Positions 44,846-53,591 of a stretch of DNA of 64,000 bases are shown here, piece after piece. The position numbers and the translations under genes were made by a program. Under the pieces are notes generated by a model that was not told the origin of the DNA, did no database searches, and saw only the letters and a list, made by a program, of their open reading frames with translations. The stretch is from contig JACKHH010000010.1 in NCBI GenBank assembly GCA_020639095.1, positions 1 to 64,000 of the forward strand, read 5' to 3'. The stretch's first letter is position 1. Every line of letters begins with the position of its first letter. The stretch comes from Phycisphaerales bacterium (GTDB lineage: Bacteria; Planctomycetota; Phycisphaerae; UBA1845).

Positions 44846-47473
44846 ATGCGTTGCCACAATCGAACAGCGATCACAATCGCGGGCTGCATCATGTTGCTCT
44901 GCGTTAGCGCCTGGTATGTCGGCTGCTCCGTCGAACTCAACGGCGGCGATGAAGTGCGCATTGGCATTCTCAATAAGCTCGTGACCATCACGTTCCGCAG
45001 CATCGGCGCGATTGAAGCCAAGGACGATGAAATGGTGAGCGTCCCCACGGCAATCCGCCTCTTCGAAGAAACACCGCCGCAAGCGCCCGCCCTCGGACAG
45101 ATGACCCTGCCGAGCACGAGCGTCGGTGTCGTTCAACGGCTGGGGAAGTCCGAGCATCGGTCCGCAAAGGCTCTACCTCTCACCGGTAACGCGACGATTC
45201 GATTTCGCATTGCCCCCGGCCAGTCGGCTGACCTGTGTGCAACCGCGACGCTGCTTGCGGAATATGATCTCGTTCTGACCGCAGGCTCACCCTCGATCGT
45301 CGATGAAACGTACGACATCAGCCCGGATGCGATCGCCGCGCTGATGGCCAACGACGTGACGGTCTGCATCGAAGTGGATTCGCAGTTCGATGCGGACCTG
45401 TCCATTGGCGACGTTATCTTTGGGTTTGGCGGCACGACCGCGAATGATCCACCACCGAGCGCGGCACTCGAACCGACGACATTGCCCAGCGGCTTGCTCC
45501 AGGTGCCCATCGATGGCCGCAGCGGAAAAGCTGTGCGCGCCGCGGTCAACCGCACGATCGGCGGGGTCAGCTACGGCATCGTTGGTGTGCTCGAGGCCCA
45601 GACCCCAGACGTCACCGCCACACCGGTCGATGCCGCTTCCATCACCGTTGATCCCCTCGAACTGGGACTGGTGTCGGTCAACACGCTTTACATCGCCACG
45701 CACAGTTCGTTCGTCCCGGACGTGGCGAACGGCGTGCAACTTGCGACGCTCACCGTGACCTACAAGAGCGGTAGCGCGACCGTGCTCAATCTCGTTGCGG
45801 GCGAGAACACTGCCGAGTGGTCATACGATCGTCCGGAACACGTGACAAACCACGGCGGCGTGCAGCACGCCAAACCAACAGCGCTCTACAGCTTCGCAAC
45901 GTCGGTGCAATCGGCATCGACCTACACCGGGTACGTCTATGCATTGACGCTTGCGGTGGACGCATCACGCACGATATCGTCGATTGCGCTCAGCATGGCT
46001 GATCCATCGACCTACGCCTCGTCGCGCACCAGCGCCGGCGCGCAGGCGACTTGGGCGGGTCAGTCTGTTTCGGGCATCACGCTGTTGGGAATACCCTACG
46101 TTCCGCCGACGGAAGCGTGCTGCGCGCCCGACGGTCACTGCGCGGACGTTCCCCCCGCGGATTGCCCTGCCCATTTCGATGGCGACGGTATGCCGCAGGG
46201 TGCGGGAACTTCATGCGCCGACGCGAACTGCGCCAGCATCGATGATGTCACGCCCGAAGCCTGCTGTTTGCCGCCCATTGTCATGGATTTCCCCGGCGTG
46301 CCCGCGCCCGAGGGGTACGTGTGCGACATGATCGACGGCACTTTGCCTTACCAAACGCGCGACGACTGCATCTTCTTCGGCGGCATCCCGCAGGGACCCG
46401 GTACGACTTGCGAGACTGTGGCGTGCCCCGAGTTCTACGCATGCTGCCTGCCGCCCACCGACGGCGGTGGCTACACCTGCCAGGAATTGACGTTCGACGA
46501 CTGCGTGCAGCAGGGCGGTGATCCGAAAGCTGCGGGCGTCACCTGCGATGACAATCCGTGTCCGGCTGCGTGCTGCTTCGACGACGGTTCCTGTGCGGAC
46601 CATGTGCCCACAACGTGCATCGAATTCGGTGGAACGCCCGGACCTGTCGAGAGTCTCTGTTCGTTCAGCGAGTGCCTTGGTGCGTGCTGCGCGCCCGATG
46701 GTTGCTGCGAACTGGCCACGTTGGAGGCGTGTGATGCCGATGGCGGCGCTTACCAGGGCTTCGCCGTCGAATGCAACGCGGACACGTGCCCGGAGGCTTA
46801 CGGCTGCTTCACAGTACACAACTTCCCCGAGCCTGCGCGCTACATGACCGTGCGCGCCGCGTGCGACTTCGAATCGACGCTACTGTCTGACCTGCCCGGA
46901 GGCGGTAACGATCCGACCGCACCCGCGTTGATCCTTGACGATGTTATTCCCGGCGCGACTTGGCCCACGCGCGAGGAAGCGGCAAGTGAATGCTGCAAGC
47001 TGATCAGCGATATCAACGACGGTGACGCATCCTCCGGTAATCTCCCCACCGGCACATTCAACGGGATTGAGCACGGCCTCGACCAGATCCTCGTCGATGC
47101 GTGCGAGGTGCCCGACGATTACGTCGTGTGGTTCACCGGCAACGTGTGCTGTTGGGGGGCGCCGTGGATCTACATCTCGACACGCAGCACGTTTGAAGAA
47201 CCGCGCCTGCGTTCGTCCTTCTCGGGCGGCGGGATCGATCCCGAGGTTCTCGCGATCAAAGTGGAAATCATGGGCGGCTTCACCGATTTCGCGGAAGCAC
47301 AGGCCTGGATCTGTCCCAAATTCGAATCGGAGTCGTATCACTATTGGTGCGGTTCTCACCTTCAGTGGGCGGGGCAGAACTGGCGCGCGGGCAATCTTGG
47401 ATGCGACCTGGGTGACCTTGAGGCGCCAGGTACCTATCCCGAGTCAGACGGTTGCGCAGCGTACGAAGAGTAG
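44846..47473 (+). CDS. Lipoprotein with tandem Cys-rich 'ACC' repeats
   Basis: About 875 residues from ATG 44846 (GGGAG 8 nt upstream). A hydrophobic signal and lipobox-like YVGC at Cys27. The first about 420 residues are beta-rich and of no recognised family. Residues about 420-650 hold five tandem Cys-rich modules, each starting with a double Cys (EACCAPDGHCAD, EACCLPPIV, YACCLPPTDGGG, AACCFDDGSCAD, GACCAPDGCCE) and ending with GxxC....C. The final about 220 residues are again unusual, with aromatic and Cys-rich segments. Probably surface-exposed and disulfide-rich; function unknown. Confidence 0.75.
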   Translation: MRCHNRTAITIAGCIMLLCVSAWYVGCSVELNGGDEVRIGILNKLVTITFRSIGAIEAKDDEMVSVPTAIRLFEETPPQAPALGQMTLPSTSVGVVQRLGKSEHRSAKALPLTGNATIRFRIAPGQSADLCATATLLAEYDLVLTAGSPSIVDETYDISPDAIAALMANDVTVCIEVDSQFDADLSIGDVIFGFGGTTANDPPPSAALEPTTLPSGLLQVPIDGRSGKAVRAAVNRTIGGVSYGIVGVLEAQTPDVTATPVDAASITVDPLELGLVSVNTLYIATHSSFVPDVANGVQLATLTVTYKSGSATVLNLVAGENTAEWSYDRPEHVTNHGGVQHAKPTALYSFATSVQSASTYTGYVYALTLAVDASRTISSIALSMADPSTYASSRTSAGAQATWAGQSVSGITLLGIPYVPPTEACCAPDGHCADVPPADCPAHFDGDGMPQGAGTSCADANCASIDDVTPEACCLPPIVMDFPGVPAPEGYVCDMIDGTLPYQTRDDCIFFGGIPQGPGTTCETVACPEFYACCLPPTDGGGYTCQELTFDDCVQQGGDPKAAGVTCDDNPCPAACCFDDGSCADHVPTTCIEFGGTPGPVESLCSFSECLGACCAPDGCCELATLEACDADGGAYQGFAVECNADTCPEAYGCFTVHNFPEPARYMTVRAACDFESTLLSDLPGGGNDPTAPALILDDVIPGATWPTREEAASECCKLISDINDGDASSGNLPTGTFNGIEHGLDQILVDACEVPDDYVVWFTGNVCCWGAPWIYISTRSTFEEPRLRSSFSGGGIDPEVLAIKVEIMGGFTDFAEAQAWICPKFESESYHYWCGSHLQWAGQNWRAGNLGCDLGDLEAPGTYPESDGCAAYEE

Positions 47474-47584
47474 GGCGGATTGCGGAACATGGATCACGGT
47501 GACCACCAGTTGGTGAGAACCTGCGCGACGGCTTCCAGCCGGGTAGTCCTGCGGCGACCTTTCATCCCACGTCGGTGAATGCCT

Positions 47585-47609
47585 GGCTTGACGTTGCTTG
47601 CGTCAAGCC
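47585..47609. terminator. Stem-loop between convergent genes
   Basis: GGCTTGACG (47585-47593) and CGTCAAGCC (47601-47609) form a perfect 9-bp stem with a 7-nt loop, between the stops of the Cys-rich lipoprotein (47473) and the lipocalin (47618). Likely bidirectional terminator. Confidence 0.7.
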
Positions 47610-47617
47610 GTCGGGGA

Positions 47618-48199
47618 TCAGTTACCCGTAGGGATTTGCGTTACGCGCTCCAAACGATCGGGGTCGTAGTTCAGGTTGGGCAAGTTGGCCAGGATGGCGG
47701 CGTAGGTTTCGCTGTCGAGCTCTGGTTCGCGACTCAGGATCCAGAGAAACGATCGGCTTGGCTCACCGACTACAGCATACTCGTAGTTCTTATCCAGTTC
47801 GATGATCCAGTAGTCTCCCTCAAACGGGGGAAAGAAGCTGACGCGGAGCTTGGCATTCGAACTGCCATCCACCGTTCTCGCGATGCCTTCGATGGTTTCG
47901 ACCTCGCCGTCAAGCGTTAACTTCCGGCAGGTGTTCAGGACATCCACGCGTCCGTCATCGCGTAGGGTATACTCGGCCGTCACACCGACACAATCCGGTT
48001 CAAAGAAATTGGGATAGCGCGCGATCTCGTACCATTTGCCGGCGTAGCGCGCGAGGTCGACACTCTCGACGGTCGGAAGTGATGGATAGAATGCTGAACA
48101 CGCCAGTGAACCCAATATCGGCAGCACACCCAGGGAGAGCATGACAGCTTTTTGCCCGGCGCGGTGCGAATGACCAGTACGTGGCTTTCTATTTCTCAT
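47618..48199 (-). CDS. blc: Lipocalin family lipoprotein (Blc-like)
   Basis: 193 residues from ATG 48199, preceded by GGAG 7 nt upstream. A basic N-region and lipobox LGSLAC. The lipocalin signature is clear: YAGKWYEIARYPNFFE (GxW motif), TVDGSSNAKLRVSFFPPF, DYWIIELDKNYEYAVVGEP and LWILSREPEL. Bacterial lipocalins of this type are outer-membrane lipoproteins that bind lipids and are stress-induced. It is the last minus-strand gene after folE and the B12-binding gene, though about 300 bp separate it from folE. Lipocalins occur in light/B12-controlled gene sets elsewhere, so the position may be meaningful. Confidence 0.9.
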   Translation of the reverse strand: MRNRKPRTGHSHRAGQKAVMLSLGVLPILGSLACSAFYPSLPTVESVDLARYAGKWYEIARYPNFFEPDCVGVTAEYTLRDDGRVDVLNTCRKLTLDGEVETIEGIARTVDGSSNAKLRVSFFPPFEGDYWIIELDKNYEYAVVGEPSRSFLWILSREPELDSETYAAILANLPNLNYDPDRLERVTQIPTGN

Positions 48200-48506
48200 C
48201 GTGGAACTCCAGTTTCGGATTGCTCATCACATCGCCGATACGCCATGCCGCATCGAGAGCAGCTCGCATTGGGGCGTTTTCCAGAGCGGTTCTGTTGGAG
48301 CACGCCAGATTGCAGCTCCCGGAGCGTTCCCTGTTGACCTCAACAAGCTCTCCGCACCACGCAACTGCCTTCGTTGTGCCACGTCGTGTTTGAGGCTGCG
48401 ATACTCGGTGGACTTCCAACCATCCACCCGACAGATGTCCTGAGACTCGCCACCCGCTGGTGGCTTCCGTCCTTCTCGTTTGGTCGACATTTGTCCATCC
48501 GGAGAC
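48200..48506. other. Gene-free stretch
   Basis: About 305 bp between lipocalin and folE. One minus-strand frame (48227-48490) is open but has no recognisable product. No terminator was seen, so the two genes may be co-transcribed or the lipocalin may have its own promoter here. Confidence 0.35.
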
Positions 48507-49130
48507 TCATCGTTGGAGAAGAGTCATGGCCTCGGCTCGTGCGGCCGTGTTGGTCTTGAAGTGGCCGCGTACAGCCGAAGTGACCATTACGCTGTTGGGT
48601 TTATTCACTCCACGAATCTTCATGCAGAAATGCTCGGACTCGATGACCACGAGCGCCCCGCGCGCGTTCAAGTGCGTCATCAGAGCATCGGCAATCTGTG
48701 CCGTCAGTCGCTCCTGTACTTGTGGCCGGCGGGCGAAAGCATCCACCGTCCGCGCCAGTTTGGACAGGCCCACAACACGGTCTGCCGGCAAATAGGCGAT
48801 GTGAGCACGACCGATGAACGGGAGCAAGTGATGTTCGCACATCGAGGCGAAGTCGATGTCGCGCAGCAGCACGATCTCGTCGCAATGCTCGGGAAACGTC
48901 CGGCTCAGGTGAAGCGCGGGATCCTCGCCGAATCCGGAAAACAACTCTCGATACATCTTGGCGACGCGCCGAGGTGTGTCGCGCAGCCCGGAAGATTGGA
49001 CGTCCTGGCCCAACGCAACCAAGAGATCGCGCACTGCCCGCTCCGCCGCTGCCGAGTCAATGTGCGGCGTATTGGGCGGCGAACACGACAACTGGTCGTG
49101 CATTTCCAGGGCACTGCATTGTGCAATCAT
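48507..49130 (-). CDS. folE: GTP cyclohydrolase I
   Basis: About 207 residues from ATG 49130 (GGAG upstream; TTG 49133 is adjacent). The first enzyme of folate and pterin synthesis, converting GTP to 7,8-dihydroneopterin triphosphate. Zinc ligands are visible: C98 and H101 in MCEHHLLPF, and C169 in ESEHFCMKIRG. The RGV and MVTSAVRG segments are also typical. Length matches the family. It follows the B12-binding protein on the same strand, 134 bp apart. A folE copy in light-responsive operons would supply pterins for photolyase-type or hydroxylase enzymes, though no photolyase lies in this window. Confidence 0.95.
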   Translation of the reverse strand: MIAQCSALEMHDQLSCSPPNTPHIDSAAAERAVRDLLVALGQDVQSSGLRDTPRRVAKMYRELFSGFGEDPALHLSRTFPEHCDEIVLLRDIDFASMCEHHLLPFIGRAHIAYLPADRVVGLSKLARTVDAFARRPQVQERLTAQIADALMTHLNARGALVVIESEHFCMKIRGVNKPNSVMVTSAVRGHFKTNTAARAEAMTLLQR

Positions 49131-49264
49131 CAAGCGTCTCCGTGGAAGACTGCGTGCGCATTGTGGCGAATCAAGTCAGCCGCCCGTCCTGAAACCCAGA
49201 GCGTACCGCGGCGACCCAAATGCGGATTCGCAGGGGAGACCGGAATGGATTCAAGAAAAACGAG

Positions 49265-50326
49265 CTATTGGCGGACGAGCGCGTTACCGGCTGCGACAGC
49301 TTCAGTCGCGGATACGGCGCAGGCGTCTGCGCCGAGCGCCTGCCAGAGATCGGCGACCGTTCGGAACGGAGGGCCGCCGATCAGGACCTTGGTGTCCGCG
49401 ATTGACGCGGTGGAGTGAATTGCCTCGACCAACTCCCCGGCATCGCGCAGGGTCAGTGCCGTGCTTACGGAAAGGGCGAGTAGTTGAGGTCGGCGACGCT
49501 CGAGAATCTCGACCACGTCAGCTACAGGTGTGTTGGCCCCGAGGAATAACGACGTCCATCCGTCGATCTCAAACAGGTCAGACACCATCTGCAATCCGAT
49601 TTCGTGCAGATCGCCCGGCGTGGACGTGCAGACAACAGTTCGCCCGTTCGGCGCCGCGAGTTGGAACCGTGGCCGCAACTGCGACATGACCGACTGGGTG
49701 ACGGCGCTCCCAAAATGTTCGTCCGCAACGCTGATGTCGCCACGATGCCACATCCAGCCCAATTGTGCCTGCGCGGGCGCGAGGACGCCCTCATAAACCT
49801 GTGGGATCGATAGACCGGCGTCGACCTGCTTGAAAACGAGGGTTTCCGCGCGGCTGCGCTCACCTTCGAGTATCGCCTCCAGGTACTTCAGGACCAACTC
49901 GCGATATTGGGGTTCGCTCGTCAACTCGAAACGGCTGTCGGTGTCCGGTTCGCGCAATCCATTCAGCGATGCCTGCAGGAATGGCGATGCGATTTCGCCG
50001 ATTGCAGTCGGTAATTCCTTAATCAGCACTTCGCGCAGGCACTCACCATTGCGCAGCAGGTCGGTCGAGGAGACGCCGCGCGCCTTGAATGACTCAATGG
50101 TCCAGTTCATCGCATTTGCGAACAGTGCGACACTGTTCACCGCGATCGCTTGCGCAAGCAGATGAATCTGGGCCAGCGTATGCTCGATCCAATCGTCGCG
50201 CCAATTCGCGCCGAACCGATCCTGTAGTGCGGGATCAAATCTCGCATGGTGGTCGACCGTCCAATTCGCCACCGCTTTCGCGACGGAATCGACGACGAGG
50301 CTTGCCTGCTTCGATTCTTTCTTCAT
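49265..50326 (-). CDS. Cobalamin-binding protein with CarH-type light-sensor residues, no MerR domain
   Basis: 353 residues. The C-terminal two-thirds match the four-helix cap plus B12-binding domain of CarH/LitR and methionine-synthase-type proteins. The cap has W193-x9-E203-H204 (WHRGDISVADEH), the motif that in Thermus CarH covers the adenosyl group. H194 follows W193, as in CarH, where it ligates cobalt after illumination. The B12 base-off motif DxHxxG is intact (D239-L-H241-E-I-G244). The first about 130 residues form a helical region of unknown fold that replaces the MerR DNA-binding domain. The gene lies in an apparent operon after an ECF sigma and anti-sigma pair (65 bp gap). Likely a light or B12 sensor acting by protein contact. 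Confidence 0.85.
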   Translation of the reverse strand: MKKESKQASLVVDSVAKAVANWTVDHHARFDPALQDRFGANWRDDWIEHTLAQIHLLAQAIAVNSVALFANAMNWTIESFKARGVSSTDLLRNGECLREVLIKELPTAIGEIASPFLQASLNGLREPDTDSRFELTSEPQYRELVLKYLEAILEGERSRAETLVFKQVDAGLSIPQVYEGVLAPAQAQLGWMWHRGDISVADEHFGSAVTQSVMSQLRPRFQLAAPNGRTVVCTSTPGDLHEIGLQMVSDLFEIDGWTSLFLGANTPVADVVEILERRRPQLLALSVSTALTLRDAGELVEAIHSTASIADTKVLIGGPPFRTVADLWQALGADACAVSATEAVAAGNALVRQ

Positions 50327-50391
50327 ACAGTCACCGGCGGTTCGCTACGCCCGACATCGACATGCGGCACACGCAACGATCGCCCACACAT

Positions 50392-51189
50392 TCAGCTTGC
50401 CGATGTCCCCACGACAATCAAGGGGCCATCCGACACAACAACGCCCCCTGGTTGTTCCAATGTAATCGCAAACACGGTTGGATGCGCAACCTCCAGCTTG
50501 GCATCGATCGCGACGATGATTTCACCAGCATCCGTTACGTCGAACACGCCGCCATCCACCGGGTGCTTGTCGCGCTCGGGATCGACGATCCAGAGTTGAT
50601 ACTGGGCGACGCGCGGGTCATTCTGAGGCAAGCCGACCAAACGCATGAATCCGCTCTGTCGCGTGTCGCTCCAGATCACCTCGCCCGAAACCCTCTCAAA
50701 CCCTTGCTCTTTGCCCACCCACGAGACGTGTTGCACGTCATCCGCGTCACGAAGGAATCGTTGATATTGGTCGCCAACGGCAAGACTTCGCGGAGTGCGA
50801 TCGCCCACCAACCACCATCCACCGAATACCGCGAGCGCAATGCACGCTGCGGCGAGCAACCGTAGCGGAGCAGCGCTGGCTCGCTTCGGAGGCGCAAGAC
50901 GCATCGGCGTCGTTTCATCCGGCTGATCGAAGTCCAATTGCGTGAATGCGCGGCCTGCGTCCATCAGAACGCGATCGCGCAGGAAGCGCGGAAGCGGTTC
51001 GACTGGCGGGGAACTCATGGCCAAGTCAACCGCCGCCGCGGCGGCTTCGAAATGTGTTGCGTCGAACTGGGGATACTCTACGAGCAGCCTTGTCAACTCC
51101 GCACCCGATTCAAAGTCGAGTCCCTCGGTAGCCCGATCGGCGAGCAGTTGCAGCAGACGGTCGTCCTGTTGTGCATGGTTAGCGTTCAT
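50392..51189 (-). CDS. Anti-sigma factor, RskA-like
   Basis: About 265 residues from ATG 51189, which overlaps the sigma stop (ATGA) and has an AGGAGG site. An N-terminal helical region without a clear HxxxCxxC zinc motif, a membrane helix (PLRLLAAACIALAVFGGWWLV, about residues 108-128), and an extracytoplasmic domain with YQLWIVDPERDKHPVDGGVF and FAITLEQPGGVVVSDGPLIVVG, the RskA C-terminal signature. It should hold the adjacent sigma factor at the membrane until released. The B12-binding gene follows, so its release may be light- or B12-controlled (inference). Confidence 0.88.
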   Translation of the reverse strand: MNANHAQQDDRLLQLLADRATEGLDFESGAELTRLLVEYPQFDATHFEAAAAAVDLAMSSPPVEPLPRFLRDRVLMDAGRAFTQLDFDQPDETTPMRLAPPKRASAAPLRLLAAACIALAVFGGWWLVGDRTPRSLAVGDQYQRFLRDADDVQHVSWVGKEQGFERVSGEVIWSDTRQSGFMRLVGLPQNDPRVAQYQLWIVDPERDKHPVDGGVFDVTDAGEIIVAIDAKLEVAHPTVFAITLEQPGGVVVSDGPLIVVGTSAS

Positions 51190-51806
51190 CGCATTGCCTC
51201 CTTGCCTGAGGCATTGCTTTGCGCTTCCAACTCCTCGCGCACGCGGATGAGTCCGCGGCGGACGTGTGTCTTGACCGTGCCTAATGGAATGCCCAACCGG
51301 TCGGCAATAAGTTGGTGGGGCCAACCCTGGCAAACGGCGAGTTTGAGAACTCTGCGCTGCTGCGGTTTGAGTTGCTCAATGGCCGCCGTGGCGCGCGCGG
51401 CTTCGTCATTAATCTCAACCTGTGCGATGCTTTCTGGCGCCGCCAATGGGAGTTCGTTGATGGCGACGGTGGCGGTCGCGGGTTGTCGCGCCATGCGCCG
51501 TCGGCGATCAATGAGGCGTCGGCGTGCAATCATCGCGACAAACGTCGTTTCGGACGCAGCGTTGGGATCGTATCGACCTGCGTTTTTCCACAATTCGATG
51601 AATACTTCCTGGACGGCATCTTCCGCATCCGACGGGCTGTTCAGGATTTTGCGCGCAAGCGACCACACCAAGCCGCCAAAGCGATCAATGCACTCCGCGA
51701 CGGCGCCGGTATCTCCTGCCGCAACCTGCTGAAGCAACGGTTTGTTCAACGCCCGCTCCGCGTTCGGGTCCTCAAATCTGACCCAAGCGATCAATGCCCT
51801 ATTCAC
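51186..51806 (-). CDS. ECF sigma factor (SigK/LitS-like)
   Basis: 206 residues. Region 2: FGGLVWSLARKILNSPSDAEDAVQEVFIELWKNAGRYDP. Region 4: LKPQQRRVLKLAVCQGWPHQLIADRLGIPLGTVKTHVRRGL. These are typical of the SigK/SigL-type ECF group whose members are paired with RskA anti-sigma factors. The anti-sigma start codon overlaps the stop. First gene of the apparent sigma/anti-sigma/B12-sensor/folE unit, and divergent from the fasciclin gene. Start GTG 51806. Confidence 0.9.
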   Translation of the reverse strand: MNRALIAWVRFEDPNAERALNKPLLQQVAAGDTGAVAECIDRFGGLVWSLARKILNSPSDAEDAVQEVFIELWKNAGRYDPNAASETTFVAMIARRRLIDRRRRMARQPATATVAINELPLAAPESIAQVEINDEAARATAAIEQLKPQQRRVLKLAVCQGWPHQLIADRLGIPLGTVKTHVRRGLIRVREELEAQSNASGKEAMR

Positions 51807-52189
51807 GGCACTTCGACGATGGATGAAGATTCAGGACGGTAGATAGCATGCCGCATTCGAGGATGAAACACAACGTACCCCTCGGCGACGACCTCGTACG
51901 GCACCGCCCAACGCCTTGACATTTGATTCCATTCATGACTTCGTTGCGCGCTCAGCGGCGGATTCACGTCTGCCGGTCGAATCCGCGTAAATGCGCTATC
52001 GGCCTGCGGCGCATCCGCATCAGAAGGCGAACGAGATCACCACAGGTCCTTGAATCCGGACCGTGTCGCGATGCGAAGTCAATTGAGGTCAGTAAGACTT
52101 GGGTTGACATGCCGCGGTTTTCAATCGGCGGGAAGTCATCCAACGGTTGGACCGGAATAGACGAGTCTATCGAGCGAAAGGTGGGTGCG
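51807..52189. other. Divergent intergenic region of the sigma and fasciclin genes
   Basis: About 380 bp between the two divergent genes. TTGACA-like boxes occur near 51917 and 52104, but no -10 element with correct spacing was seen. The sigma factor's own target promoter is expected here but could not be identified by eye. Confidence 0.3.
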
Positions 52190-53125
52190 ATGATGCAGGT
52201 CGCGAAAAACGTATGGCCCCTGGGGGTCTTGGCAGTATTGGCGGTCGCTGTTGCGGACGCTCGTGGGGACTGTGGTGCGTCCAGTCACGCTAGCGGCAAG
52301 GGTGCAATGGACATTGTCGACACAGCCGCCGCGGCTGGTGACTTCAACACGCTTGTCACGGCAGTCAAAGCTGCCGGCCTGGTCGACACGCTCAAGTCCG
52401 CAGGGCCTTTCACTGTTTTCGCACCAACGGACGAAGCGTTTGCGAAGCTGCCAAAGGGAACTGTCGAAAGCCTCCTGGCTAACCCCGACAAGCTTCGGGC
52501 GATTCTCAAGTACCACGTGGTCCCCGGGCGGGTCGTGGCAGCGGACGTGGTCAAGCTTACCTCCGCGAAGACGGTGCTTGGTCAAACTGTCGCGATCGAT
52601 TCAACAGATGGTGTGCGCGTCGGCAAGGCGCGCGTCATCAAGACGGATATTGAGACCTCGAACGGGGTTATACACGTCATCGACACGGTGCTGTTGCCCA
52701 AGAACGATCTGATTGAGACTGCCCGCGCGGCGGGGTCGTTCACCACGCTGTTGGCGGCTCTTGATGCGGCTGGTTTGACCGATGCGCTTCGCGCCGAGGG
52801 GCCGTTTACCGTCTTCGCGCCGACTGATGCTGCATTCGCCAAGCTTCCGGCAGGGACGGTCGACGCCCTGCTCAAGGACATTCCCAAGTTGAAGTCGATT
52901 CTCACCTATCACGTCGTAAACGGCAAAGTGCTCGCCCAAGATGTGGTAAATCTCCACGAGGCGAGAACATTGCAAGGTCAAGAGGTAAGCATTGATGCGT
53001 CAAACGGCGTTCGGATTAACGATGCCAACGTCGTGCAAACGGACGTGATGAGCGACAACGGTGTTATTCACGTGATTGACAGCGTGCTGCTGCCGCCCTC
53101 TGGCCATCAGGCAAACGCGGGCTAG
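52190..53125 (+). CDS. Secreted protein with two fasciclin (FAS1) domains
   Basis: About 311 residues from ATG 52190 (GGTGGG 4 nt upstream; ATG 52193 is next). Signal peptide VWPLGVLAVLAVAVADARG. Two tandem FAS1 domains, each with the H1 motif TVFAPTDEAFAKLP or TVFAPTDAAFAKLP, the YHVV box and a closing NGVIHVID.VLLP. They are about 75% alike by eye, so a recent duplication. FAS1 domains mediate adhesion. The gene is divergent from the ECF sigma gene, a common partner arrangement, and is probably a regulon member. Confidence 0.92.
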   Translation: MMQVAKNVWPLGVLAVLAVAVADARGDCGASSHASGKGAMDIVDTAAAAGDFNTLVTAVKAAGLVDTLKSAGPFTVFAPTDEAFAKLPKGTVESLLANPDKLRAILKYHVVPGRVVAADVVKLTSAKTVLGQTVAIDSTDGVRVGKARVIKTDIETSNGVIHVIDTVLLPKNDLIETARAAGSFTTLLAALDAAGLTDALRAEGPFTVFAPTDAAFAKLPAGTVDALLKDIPKLKSILTYHVVNGKVLAQDVVNLHEARTLQGQEVSIDASNGVRINDANVVQTDVMSDNGVIHVIDSVLLPPSGHQANAG

Positions 53126-53222
53126 GCAGGTGTCCGTTCCACGCGGGGAGCGATTCGCCGAGTTTGCGGTGGAACGCGATTGCTGAACGACAAGATGATG
53201 TAGCTGCCGAAAGAAGCAGAGC

Positions 53223-53591
53223 ATGAAGAGTATCGATATTGTCGCGGCGATTCTTGTGGTGGTGGGGGCAGCGAATTGGGGTTTGGTCGGGTTGTTCCAG
53301 TTCGACCTGGTGGCGGCGCTTTTCGGCGATGCTACGATTGTGAGCCGGTTGGTGCATTCTCTCGTCGGATGCGCGGGCCTGTTCCAGGCTTCGCAGTGGA
53401 GGGCGATTCAGCGACGCTGGTCCGACTCGACAGCGGTTGCGACCCCGCCTAGACGGTGCCAAGTACTTCCCCATCGGGCGCGAACGACTCCGCCGCCTGA
53501 CGAATCCCGCGCAACATTCCGGCGAATACGATGCCGTGCAGTGGGACAACCGCATACCAATAGGCCAATCCCAGCAATCCCTTGGGCTTGA
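53223..53591 (+). CDS. DUF378 small membrane protein with atypical 3' end
   Basis: 122 residues by the open frame. The first about 60 residues (SIDIVAAILVVVGAANWGLVGLFQFDLVAALFG and following) are a clear DUF378 domain with two membrane helices. The remaining 60 residues are Arg/Pro-rich and overlap the convergent SDR gene by 143 bp, so they are probably not native; a lost stop codon or a frameshift is likely. It follows the fasciclin gene by 97 bp, as DUF378 and stress genes often do. Function unknown. Confidence 0.65.
   Translation: MKSIDIVAAILVVVGAANWGLVGLFQFDLVAALFGDATIVSRLVHSLVGCAGLFQASQWRAIQRRWSDSTAVATPPRRCQVLPHRARTTPPPDESRATFRRIRCRAVGQPHTNRPIPAIPWA

Noticed and set aside
48227..48490. 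Small minus-strand frame between lipocalin and folE
   Set aside because: No ribosome site or recognisable homology; not supported as a gene.
52104..52140. TTGACA box upstream of the fasciclin gene as a promoter
   Set aside because: No acceptable -10 element at 16-18 nt spacing.
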